64,000 nucleotides of DNA. Source: Climacium dendroides (lineage: Eukaryota; Streptophyta; Bryopsida; Hypnales; Climaciaceae). The stretch's first letter is position 1. Every line of letters begins with the position of its first letter. The position numbers and the translations under genes were made by a program. Below are positions 49,735-59,861 of the stretch, piece after piece. The notes below the pieces were generated by a model. That model saw only the letters and a list, made by a program, of their open reading frames with translations. It was not told the DNA's origin and did no database searches. The stretch is from contig OX467089.1 in the NCBI GenBank assembly GCA_950106755.1, forward strand, positions 29,989,345-30,053,344, in the 5' to 3' direction.

Positions 49735-50262
49735 GGACGTCTTCGGTCAGTTTGCGGTGTGCTTGTGTAGTTTAGGGCGGACGTGATCGGTCAGTTTGCG
49801 GTGTGCTTGTGCAGTTTAGGGCGGACGTGTTCGGTCAGTTTGCGGTGTGCTTGTGCAGTTTAGGTCATGTGTACACGCCCACCGACTTGACACTGTGAGA
49901 AACCGTGAGAAACCACGGGATTTGGTTTTTATGATTGTTTGCCACAAAACTTACATCAGGATGTGTTTGCATGCAATTCAGAAACGAGGTGTTTGGTGGC
50001 GGGTTTGCGGATCAGGTCTGCAGGCGACCCAAAGGGTGAGGGACATCGACGTTAGGGTTCAGAAGCTCACCTTCATTCAGGTTCACTTCTTTCTTTACTT
50101 CGTGTGCATCTGCGTTTGTCATTTTTGGTCATGTTGAAGCTGCTGATTTCAGTTTGGCAAAGAGGCGGACGTGATCGGTCAGTTTGCGGTGTGCTTGTGC
50201 AGTTTAGGGCGGACGTGTTCGGTTAGTTTGCGGTGTGCTTGTGCAGTTTAGGTCATATGCTT
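49735..50262 (+). repeat. Half-palindrome tandem repeats
   Basis: A ~46-bp unit (GTTTAGGGCGGACGTG, TCGGTCAGTTTGCGGTGTGC) occurs about three times at 49735-49865 and twice at 50162-50255. Only the left half of the TE3 palindrome (TTTAGGGCGGAC) is kept. Confidence 0.85.
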
Positions 50263-50604
50263 GTGGGTTGTGGGATGCTTGTGGGTTTCATTTTTATTTA
50301 TAGAATGGTGGAAAACAATTGGGAGCACTGGTTTCAATTGCATCTGGATGTTGCAATTCTGTTGAACTTGGGGACGAATCAATTGCCTGTCTCCCAAATT
50401 ACATGTGACTAAGTAGTTGCAATTGTACTTTTCTTGTTTTCACACTCCTTGTTTTGCACTCTTGGATTTGCAGCAGTGTGATTTAGATACGTTTGTGGTA
50501 GCAACTTTGAGGATTTTTTCATTTGTGGAAGGAGACAAGTATCAAAAACCTATCATTGTGTTATTTGGCAGGTCAGAACTTCTGCATTGGATGTTAATAA
50601 ATGG

Positions 50605-50672
50605 TTCAGGTTTAAGGGTTTAAGGATTTAGGGTTTAGGGTTTAGTGTTAGAGGTTTAGGGTTTAGGGTTCT
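50605..50672 (+). repeat. Second interstitial telomere-like repeat
   Basis: Degenerate TTTAGGG/TTTAGTG units lie shortly before the second palindrome cluster. Confidence 0.75.
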
Positions 50673-50822
50673 AATTATCAAGCTTTACAGCTGAAGAACG
50701 TGTTAACCCTCGCATAGAATTTGACGGATATGACCATGATATCTCCGGGTCTTAGGCGAGTATAACCTAGATATCCCCGGGTATCAAGCGGGTATTGAGT
50801 GCAAAGTCAGAAATAGAACGTC

Positions 50823-51614
50823 TGCAATTTAGGGCGGACCGTCCTAAACTGCATTTCTGTAGATCATGAGAATTGATCAATCCTATATATATGCTACGCT
50901 GATAAATCAAAAATGTCGTCCATACACAATTTAGTGCGGAACATCCTTAACTGAATTTTTGTTCATAATAAGAACTCATAAACTCTACATATAAGGTACG
51001 CTAACTCGGTAAGGAATCAAAAATAAAGTCCATGCACAATTTAGGGCGGACCGTCCTAAACTGCATTTCTGTAAATCACGAGAATTGATGAACCCTATAC
51101 ATATGCTACGCTGAAAAATAAAAAATATAGTCAATGTGCAAGTTAGGACGGACCGCCCTAAACCGCCTTTCTGTTGAAATTCAGAATTGATCAACCCTAT
51201 ATATATGCTACATATAAAAACCGAGAATATAGACCACGCGCAATTTAGGACGGACTGCCCTAAACTGCACTCCAAAGCACTACACTAACGACAGAAGCAT
51301 AGACATTACCATAAAATGATTAAAGAAATCAGACACATTGAAGAATTTCAGTGATGATTGGTAGATAAAATACTTCTAAAACTCAATGCCTCTTATACTA
51401 ATTAAACAAAAAAGCTTACAAACCAAAGAATAATCCCAGCAATTTAGGGCGGACCGCCCTAATCTGCAGACTAATACAGAAACGTAGGCAACAAACAGAA
51501 GACTACAAAATCAAAAATAAATAAGGGCGCAATCAAAATTGACTTAAGAAAGATCAATAAGAAAAATGTGCGTCTACGTCTAGCAACATTTTAGCTCGGT
51601 TCGTCCTAAACCGC
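50823..51614. repeat. Second palindrome cluster, upstream of the ParB-like gene
   Basis: Seven copies lie near 50823, 50928, 51036, 51142, 51241, 51440 and 51585. The earlier ones are regularly about 105 bp apart and most extend to GCA...TGC. The last copy ends 36 bases before the ParB-like gene ATG. Confidence 0.9.
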
Positions 51615-53089
51615 AACAATAGATTGAATTGTAGTTGTCCATCCTCAGAATGGAGGAATACATGGATCAACTCAAGGCGCACTTCAAAAGAGTAGAGGAT
51701 GTCGAAGAAGAAAGTCCAAATGTAGACGAGGATATGATAGAAGGGGACTGGTGGGAGTTCAAAAATCCAAAAGAGGTGGACGCGTGGTGTCTGAAGATGG
51801 TGCCCCATACAGACAACATGCACTTCAACATGAAGTACCGGAATTCAAAGGCGTATCTGCCGATCTCATTTGACGAGAAAGTGAAGCGGGTGTCTACGGA
51901 TAAATTCCCTATTATCAAAATTCACTGCGTCACCACCAACAACGAATTCCCACCGGGCAATCAGTACCACTTCACATTACTCTTGAATTCAGAGAAAATA
52001 TGGTTCAACATATCGCCATTCTTGGAAAGTCTAGAGTCGACGCCATACAGTTCGGAGATCAAAGAGTTGGAGCGCAAAATAGACAATGGCGAGTACCACA
52101 ACATGGACGGAAGTCCACTGACGGGAAGCAGACTATGCACAAAGATCACGCTCCTGATGAACTCCTTTGTAGTCATCAAGGAGAAGATAGCAATGCAAAG
52201 ATCCTTCATGGCTCCACGGACGGTATCCGTGGAGACAGCTGCTCAAGATGAAGGTCAGCCATCAACGGGGAAAAAGGCTGGTGGGTCACAAAGTAAAGGC
52301 AAGAAAAACAGGAAGCCCCCACCATCTCCAGCAACAGCACCTCAAAGCAGTCCGCTGGCATCCGGATCAGCAAGGAAGGCAGTCGAGAGGACATTGGAGC
52401 AGTCAGGCGTGGAGTCGGCAAGCTATCTCGAAGAAATGAATGTCGTTCCGGAAGCCCTTAAGACGGAGCGGAAGCCAAACTACAAAGATATAAGCGCTCT
52501 GTACAAGAACTTCTGGGAGAAGTACTCCACCACGTTTATCTACGGAGTTGGTGAGAAGAAAGAGCTGCCGATTGGAAAGTTGAAGGAGGCACCTGCCGAA
52601 CTCAACATACGCGTGAAGGAGGACAAAATTGTTAAAGAGATGCTCCATTATCTTGTCAACATGCCGGACAAGAGCGTGAAGCAGACTCTTTGCGTCACAC
52701 CGGTCTTGCCAAAAGGCAAAAGAGATCTACCTCGATGGGAGGAGGTGATGGACGGAGACTTCTACATCATCAATGGCCAGCACAGCGTAGCTGCAAGCCA
52801 CCTGATGATGTAAGAGGAAAGCATGGTGAACGAAGAAGTGAAGAAACACTTCAGAACTTGGAAATGCTACGTGGTTTGGTCACTCGATAAGGAGATGTTG
52901 AGGACAATCTCCGCATACTATAATCGGACCAGCCACTTTCAGCCTGCTATGCCATCTTGGGCAACAAATATCTTGGGAGCAAGGACTGTGTGGGTTTCCA
53001 TGGGAAGATCGGCACCACCGAAAGGAGACAAAACTGGTGGACCCTTAGAACGAGGCAAAGCCCATACTGCGCTAACGCAAAAGTACAAG

Positions 53090-53221
53090 GTAAGCATTTT
53101 AGGGCGGACCGCCCTAAACTGATATGCTTACAGTTTTGTACTTGCTCTCCGAGAGAACTCCTTCTGCAGTGTAGTTTATGATAAGATCACAAATTAATGA
53201 ATCTAGTCAATCCTTGTGCAG
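53090..53221 (+). other. Intron whose 5' end is a palindrome hairpin
   Basis: The intron opens GTAAGCAT, then TTAGGGCGGACCGCCCTAA, and then ATGCTTAC, so the donor can pair with 53124-53131. The hairpin is followed by AG. The acceptor used is TTGTGCAG at 53214-53221. Confidence 0.75.
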
Positions 53222-54360
53222 AGTTTTGAAAAGGCAGTTAATCTCAGATTCGCCATGATTGACGTGAATAAAAGCTTCACGATCTCAAAAAAGAAGGATG
53301 CAGACGAGAAGTTGAAGCTTACAAACGAACTGAAAATAATTTCTGCGCCCGACGACGTTTACGAGGTTTGGAGCGAAGTTATCATCAGTGCTGCACACGG
53401 GGAGCTCATCGATCCAGAGACGAAGATGAAGTTCAATGAGAAGGAAAACTGGAAACAAGAAAGTTGCGCAATGAGCAGAGACTTCTTCAGGCCCCTTGGA
53501 AATCTCAGCTACGACGATATGAAGAGATTGGCGAAGCACATTCTCAATCGCTCCGGCCCAAGTCGCCACCACCCATATCCGAAAGTGACAATCAAACTGG
53601 TGTCCACGGTCGTACAAGACTGCTACAGCGCCAAGGAATGGGTGGAGAGAGTGAAGCGGGAGAAGATGGTGAAAAAGGAGATTCACTTGATCTATCCAGA
53701 ACTGAACTTGTTCAATGCAAGGAATGAGCTCATTTCAGAGAACTGGCGACAGTTCAAGAGAAGTCGCTGCTTCACTAGTGCAACGATGAATCTGTTGCTC
53801 GAAAGGCCAGGTGAGGCATATTTTTCGATGACCAAGCAAACCCGAGGGAGAAATAAGACAGCAGCAACCATCGATCCCAAGATAGAGGGTTCTTCCTGGA
53901 AGTACTAATGTCTCAGCAGCAAATGAAGGAACCTCTGCTTGAAGAAGTCAAGACCTGGTTGTTCATCGTCGAGGACGAGACCAACTTATCTCAAGTCCTC
54001 AGGTTCGTTGAGAAAAATGAGGTCTTACGCACATATAATCGGAGTTTCTCCGATTACTACCCAGCGAAAAATGAGAGACTTTATGATCTCCCAGCGAATT
54101 CGGCAAGGGCGCTGAGGAAAGTACTGCTCATTTTTCTCCAAAGCCCAGACCTGCCAACGCAGGTCCGGATTGAACCGGAATTTCGAGCTCCGAATACAAT
54201 CACTTATAAAGAATCTAAGAGGTACAATGAGCTACCGTTTAGAATGTATATTATGGAGCTGCGAATGGAATTCTACCTTGGGATCATCAAGAAGTTCTGC
54301 CATCCGGGGTCAAGCGTATTCTCTGTTTTTGCTGGGAGCAAATTGACATGTGCTGCCCTG

Positions 54361-54643
54361 GTAAGTACATCGCTACAATTTAAGTCGGACCGACCTAAAC
54401 TGGAAACCTGCACTTGACGCTTATTGCTTACTTGTAGTCAATGAACAATTTCTAGATCCTGGTTGCAGTTTAGGGAGGACCGCCCTAAAATGCATAGATA
54501 GTTTGGAACTCAATGATTAATTGTCATAATAGTCGACGTTATTTTCCTATCCTAGCCTATGTTCCTTGGATGCTGTTTAGGTCGGACCGTTCTAAATTGC
54601 AAGTCAGTAACTCTGAGATTCTGCATGCTGTATTTGGCTGCAG
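54361..54643 (+). other. Intron with three palindrome copies
   Basis: Copies of the TE3 palindrome lie at about 54379, 54464 and 54573, within a GTAAGT...GCTGCAG intron of the ParB-like gene. Confidence 0.8.
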
Positions 54644-55932
54644 ATGAGCTGGGTAGATGTTTTCGCTGTTGTCCCGGATTGCGAAACAGACATCTGGCAA
54701 AATATTGCCACGGTCGGTTTATCGTTGGACAAGGATGACTTCCTCAACTCCTCATACGCTGTTGACGAAGACATTGTATCCACTCAACGTGAGTCACAGT
54801 CCAACCCTGATTCGACCAAACCAAGGGGGCGCTCGGAGACTGCTGCCTCGCCTGGCCAAAACCGGAGGAAGAGGCGCATGGAGGAAGACATCGAGGAAGA
54901 TGAAAATGAGGAGGAAGAGGATGACTTCGACGTAGAAGACATTGTGGTGGATTACGACGTGTTTGACGAAATCACCACGCCAGGTGCTCGTGCATCGTAG
55001 ACCAATTTAGGGTCATCAAGCTCAACAGGGCTGCAGAATACGGCAGTCCAACTTGTTGATGCTGAAACTCCGGTTTCTAGAACTAGGCCTGCTAAGAAAA
55101 AGAAGGTGGACCATATGCAGGCCTTGTCGATGTCGCTGGCGGTGGTCTTGAAGCAGCAAGAGGAAATCAGGCGCGAACAAAAGAAAGACCGGGAGGAAAA
55201 TTTAGAGTTCCAAAAGGAATCAACTAAAAACTTTGCGGGTCTAGCGTAGGCCTTCCTAGAGGAACAAAGGTTGAATAGGGAGGAGCGTGAGCATAATCAG
55301 GTAATGTGGCAAGCGTACTTGGACAGAAATCAAGCCCAGCCTGTTGCCACGCTTCCACCACCAACAGCTTCGCAGCAGCTCTTCATTGGAAACAACCCAT
55401 CAGGATCCAATGATAGTGCTGTCTCCGTTCCGCAGAGGGATGCTGCTGCGCCTCCGCCTCTTCCATCGGGGCCTCCGGATTTTATCCCTCCGCCTATTCC
55501 TGTGAGAGAAACACGTGGAGGTCAGAGTTCCTCATCGCCCAAGAACGTCACATCGACCTTGGAGGGCGCACAAGCTGCAAGCGAGGGGATATCCAAGGGA
55601 GATCAGTAGTGTGATAGTGGGCAGAACTTGTCTGTGGATCCAGAAGGGGTAGTGCCCGGGAGTACCACCGACCGCGCCAATGATCCACCAACAGGTTGTG
55701 CCAAGTAATCACTCGATGTCATTTGTTGTAGCTCGACTCGAGTTGATGTGTATTCTAGAGCTGCATTTGTAGATATAATGTACAGAGTTTTTTTGTGGAC
55801 ACGGGAACTTCTAGTGGACTGAACCATGGAGTTCCAAATTTTGTAATCAATTTTGTATTTTAACACTCATTTGTTGAGGCTGTAATATATCGTTGTCTTA
55901 CACAACATTCTATCTTAATTCTTCTATTGCAG

Positions 55933-57046
55933 GGCTTCAGAATGCTTTCAATGTTTGTACAACTTGTGCTTCTTCTGTAGCACCATCAATTCCTGTGTTG
56001 GAAAATGAGTTTGTTGCCCTTGATGAAATGCCGATGCTAGAACCTCCTCAAAGTGAATCAAAGAAGGTGGTTACGACTGACATTCAACCCGAGACTGAAC
56101 TTGATGTTCTTGCTGAGTCCTCTCAGCAGCAGGTATGTTCATTTCCCTATTGTCCATGGGTTCTGGAATTCGTATCATTGTAGTGTCGACAAGAAGAGGA
56201 CGTGTAGAATGTTAACTGTCCTCGCTCTATTCCTTTTGATAGCAAGAATCCGATCCTTCATGTTGTCGTGGAGGGACTTCGGAGGGCGTCGATCGTCCAT
56301 TTAGGTCCAGAGTGGCGGACAAGTGGATCAATGTTGTCCTGGACCTAAATGGCATTCTATGTGTCTGCGAAGATTGGAAGTCCAAGGGATTGTCGCACAA
56401 AAAATTGAGAGACTTCTCGCAGCCACACTTCGCAACTGAGCCCGCGCTAGTCGGACCCAAGGCTGTGTGGGTGCGGCCTCATTGCTCTAATTTCATTACA
56501 GAGCTTCAAAAATTTGCAACAGTTTCAGTGTGGAGTTCTATGAAGAAGTCTACCACTGAACTGATTTCTCAATATCTTTTCCGAGACGGACTGCCGCCTT
56601 CACAAATATTTGGGCAGGACTCCTGCTAAACACTAAAACAAAGAGATAGATCGGGAAGGTTGACCTATTTCAAAGTACCAGGAACGGACAAGGACTTATT
56701 CCTCAAAAATCTAGACCGGTTATTTAAAAATAGAAGAAGAAGCTTCTCGTCTGACAATACTGTCATTGTAGATGACAGTCCTGTGAAGCATATAATGAAC
56801 AGGCCTCATAATGTCATACTGCCTGATGCGTGGAGTTATAGAGGGAATGGTCCGCGGAACTCCTTTCTTTTCGATGTTTTGCTTCCTTGGTTTCAACGTT
56901 TACACATAGCTCGAGACCAAGGTTTGAAGGCATTCAAGGAAAATGGTCCTGGAAGAATTGGACGACGAATGCTTTGCGACGAAAGGAACCGCAAGGAGTA
57001 CGAAGTGCTAATGGAAGTAGTTCGCGCTTCCTCTAGTTTGAGTTAG
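55933..57046 (+). pseudogene. FCP1/SCP-like HAD phosphatase domain gene of TE3
   Basis: Exons 55933-56132 and 56243-57046, with GT-AG borders. The second exon encodes WINVVLDLNGILCVCEDW (a HAD motif I variant), VWVRPHCSNFITELQKFATVSVWSS, and after a TAA at 56627 VIVDDSPVKHIMNRPHNVILP...LLPWFQRL. This is the order of an NLI-interacting-factor/FCP1-homology phosphatase of RNA polymerase II CTD type. The usual second Asp of DxDxT is Asn, so activity is doubtful. The first exon starts after an acceptor, so upstream exons are unknown. It may be part of the same transcription unit as the ParB-like gene. Confidence 0.65.
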
Positions 57047-57462
57047 GTCATGGTCTATGGTTTCCTAGGGAAGTGTAGTTCGAGTGCAAGACTGGCGCAT
57101 TTTAGCTCGGTCCGCCTTAAATTGTATATACTTATTTTTTAATTGATATTTGTAGATTGGTGGATTGAATGAATCCATTCAGAACGTTTAAGCAATATCA
57201 GTTTTGTGTGTGATATGTTTGAACTGCTTTGTTCCAGTATGTTGTGTGATCCACTTCATTCGTTTCAACTTGTGCAGTTTAGGTCGGTCCGACCTAAACA
57301 GCACATGCTTGGCTTATATACATGTCAAAGTTCTTTTGAGCTTTTTGCTGGGTGCTGTCTTCTGTTTTAGTTCTTATATTGTTAGGTCTGTGTATTGCGC
57401 GGCAGTGTTTTCTCAATTTGAATTATGTTCTTCTTCAATCTGTGGCTTTCTTTGCTTGATAG
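57047..57462 (+). other. Intron or spacer with two palindromes
   Basis: TE3 palindrome variants lie at about 57099 (TTTAGCTCGGTCCGCC) and 57274 (GTTTAGGTCGGTCCGACC). The acceptor TTGATAG precedes the next exon. Confidence 0.6.
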
Positions 57463-58182
57463 ATGATGAGAACTTCGGAGGTCCATGTTCCGAAAGGTGG
57501 ATTCGCTTGTGCAGCTTCTGCTGACTCCATCTTAGACTATGGGCAATACATCATTCTCAGCACTGGAAATTTACTGTGTTCGGCCGCTACTGCAAATTCC
57601 ACCATGGATTTCTCGACGAAGCCTATTGAGGACAACGTGGTCGACAGTCCTCCGAGTGGTAGGACGCGTCCGCAGCTTTCTTGCTCCCCGTCGCCGCTGC
57701 GATCCGTTGGCCAACGTGCTTTGCCGTCTACTTCTGATCGAATGACTCAAAGAAAGCTTTACGGGGAGGAAGGTTGTCCAGGCATTGGAACAAATGTAAC
57801 TTTAGGCATTCCAAGTGAGATTTGCCAAGTGCGTCCAGATATTGCTTCTTCTCTTCCCCGCCTTCCTCCACTAACGGAAGGTGTCCAAACGAAGCGATCT
57901 CGGAGCTCTTCCATGTATATTGCAGAGGCGACCACACCGGAGGTTCCACTACCTCCAATTCATAGACGCAAATACTTGAATGTTCCAAAACGTCAACGCT
58001 CAAGTCTTAGTGGAGAGTCCCGACTAGAAGGGAGCCGTCGTTTATGGGATGCTGCGGAAGAAAGGTCCTTGGAGAAGCAAAAGTGGGACATCATTCGAGA
58101 GCGGTCCGCAATTTGTACTGGGTACAGTAGAGGACCGGAAATATTGGAGGCATATGAGAAGTTGAAGAGTATGTCACAGTAG
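57463..58182 (+). CDS. Last TE3 exon/gene, unknown Ser/Pro-rich protein
   Basis: An open frame of 239 codons follows the acceptor TTGATAG. It is Ser/Pro/Arg-rich in the middle and has a charged C-terminal helix (RRLWDAAEERSLEKQKWDIIRERSA). It ends with tandem TAG TAA. It could be the C-terminal exon of the phosphatase-like gene. No domain recognised. Confidence 0.5.
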   Translation: MMRTSEVHVPKGGFACAASADSILDYGQYIILSTGNLLCSAATANSTMDFSTKPIEDNVVDSPPSGRTRPQLSCSPSPLRSVGQRALPSTSDRMTQRKLYGEEGCPGIGTNVTLGIPSEICQVRPDIASSLPRLPPLTEGVQTKRSRSSSMYIAEATTPEVPLPPIHRRKYLNVPKRQRSSLSGESRLEGSRRLWDAAEERSLEKQKWDIIRERSAICTGYSRGPEILEAYEKLKSMSQ

Positions 58183-58272
58183 TAAAGCACATTATGATTA
58201 TTACGGAGCATGAGCTACATCATCCGGTACAATGTAGATGTACAGTTGAACATCAACAATTGTTGACCATGA

Positions 58273-58374
58273 TAACATTTTGGGTTCCTTATAAAAGGCT
58301 ACTGTAAAGTCTAGAATCCAAATGTAATTTTGGGTTCCTTATAAAAGGCTATTGTAAAGTCTAGAATCCAAAGT
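58273..58374 (+). repeat. 52-bp tandem duplication near TE3 right end
   Basis: ATTTTGGGTTCCTTATAAAA through AAGTCTAGAATCCAAA occurs twice head to tail with one or two differences. Confidence 0.9.
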
Positions 58375-58551
58375 GTCATTCCATTGTGTACACACTATTA
58401 TTTGTATATTTGATGGATATTATCAGTAAATTCCATTCTTCTCATAATGGACTTGCAGTATTTAGACTCTTTCCTAATGATGCATTGCTTTTCTCTCTCC
58501 GTATAGAACAAAATCACCTATGTTTAAAGAAAATTACGTATTTAGAACCTC

Positions 58552-58592
58552 TCATTTTCTTGGAAAACTCTCATTTTAATGAATATAGTGTT
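58552..58592 (-). repeat. TE3 right terminal inverted repeat
   Basis: Read inward it begins AACACTATATTCA and matches the left end. A CTCTCATTTT/TCTCATTTTC duplication lies just inside. Confidence 0.85.
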
Positions 58593-59861
58593 TCATATGG
58601 ACTTTCCGGGGAGGAAGCGGAAGATCCGGTCGAGTCTGAACCGGAGGAACTTCCTGAGGAACGTCTGACCGATCCGAGGACCAAGAATCAAGCCACTGAC
58701 GATGGAGAGGGGGGAATCCAGCAAAGGACCTAAAATGGAAACAGAATCCGCGTTTTTCAATGTGGGGCTCGAGTAGATACGTGAAGCCAAGGTACTTCAC
58801 GACGGGTTGTCAGATTTGGTGATAGATACCGCGGAAGTGTTGAAGGTGGATCCGGATCAAATCGTGGAAGCTGTCAAGCGACTGCCCAAACCGAAGGATC
58901 TGAAGAAGAGGGAGGATCGGATCCAGGAGTTGGAGGCGGAACGGAACCTACTCCAAACCCGGGTAAATTGGGCGGAAGGGGAAATGGTAGCTGCGAAAGA
59001 AAAAGAGGAAGAGGCTCTCGCTCTGGTCAAGAATCTAACCGGAGCAGTCAACATCAAAGCCGACATCATCACAAAAGCTGCCTTGTTTGACTTGAAGATG
59101 ATATCGGAAGGCCACATTACCGGAACTAAGGTAGTTACCATCCTCGTAGACTTCACCGCGAGGATAGAGCGAGTATTAAGGAGATCCAAAAGTTATTGGC
59201 GGCCATCGACCCAAACCATGCGATGGATTTCTCCACCTTTCCGGAACTTCCTTTTGTCTCAAGTACCCCAGGGAAACTAGTGGCGGATCATGCAACTCGG
59301 ATGGAGGGTCTGAGGGGGATACTCACACCAGCCGAGCCTTCCGCCAGTAAGATACGGATGACAGAGTTGAATTTGAGGCCAGCCTCGGAACCGGAACCGG
59401 AGTCTAGCGCGAAAACGGTTCCGGTGCCATCTAAGTTCTCAACTCCGGAAGTTCCCAAGGCACAAACAATGCCGAATTTGATGACTGGATCATTCAAGGT
59501 TCCGGGACAGCAAGTTAGGGGAGATCTCATCAACCGGATCGGTGGAATGACCAATCCGGCTGGGACTAATCCGAAAGGATTTGTGCACATGCAAGAGACC
59601 ACGCCGGAGAAAGGAAGCGAACCCGCAACATTGGAGGATACAACACCAAAGAAGGAGAAGGAAGTTCAAGTCATTGAAGATTCTGACGAGGAGAGTGCCC
59701 ACTCCACTTCCGGAACCGAAGGCGACAGCGATCCGTCTCCCGCAACGTGCCATATCCAGACTCGGGCCACAGCAAAAACTACGCCAGCAAAGAATACGAA
59801 GGGGACGCCTACCAGCCAAGCGGGGAGCCGTTCAAAGAAAGGACGGAAGCCAAGACATTAG
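58593..59861 (+). pseudogene. E2 gag-like protein, 3' part
   Basis: It resumes at YGLSGEEAEDPVES, directly homologous to E1 10733 onward: coiled coil, Pro/Ser/Glu-rich tail, and a basic end (RSKKGRKPRH). Breaks: a short deletion near 58684, TAG for TGG at about 58773 and a frame change near 59190. The final stop is TAG. Confidence 0.7.

Larger units (their letters stand above)
51650..55708 (+). pseudogene. TE3 ParB-like / DNA methyltransferase-like gene
   Basis: Exons 51650-53089, 53222-54360 and 54644-55708. The N-terminal ~200 residues are unrecognised, followed by a Pro/Ser linker. Then comes a ParB/sulfiredoxin-like segment ending GDFYIINGQHSVAAS and CYVVWSLDKEML. After the second intron come HPGSSVFSVFAGSK/LTCAAL then DVFAVVPDCETD, matching a methyltransferase FxGxG strand and its following acidic strand. 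The C-terminus has an Asp/Glu tract, a coiled coil (KQQEEIRREQKKDREE) and Pro-rich repeats. No DPPY motif was found. Breaks: TAA 52811, a frame change at 53906-53908 (TAATG), TAG 54998, 55247 and 55607, with the last in-frame stop a TAA at 55706. Both introns contain the TE3 palindrome. Confidence 0.65.
39561..58592. mobile_element. TE3: 19,032-bp DNA transposon, TCAT target duplication
   Basis: The left end is AACGCTATATTCA and the right end, inverted, is AACACTATATTCA; about 21 of the first 28 bases match. TCAT flanks it at 39557-39560 and 58593-58596. The uninterrupted site exists in E1 near 10728 (CTGTCATACGGAC), proving the insertion. Contents: a DUF7869-type transposase-like gene (minus), a ParB/methyltransferase-like gene, an FCP1-like phosphatase gene and a further gene (plus). 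About 20 copies of one palindrome and large AT-rich spacers complete it. The superfamily is uncertain; four-base duplications occur for example in Sola-type elements. Confidence 0.9.

Noticed and set aside
2272..55708. Bacterial or phage contamination as the source of the ParB/methyltransferase genes
   Set aside because: The genes have many spliceosomal introns, lie inside eukaryotic transposons and share composition with their surroundings.
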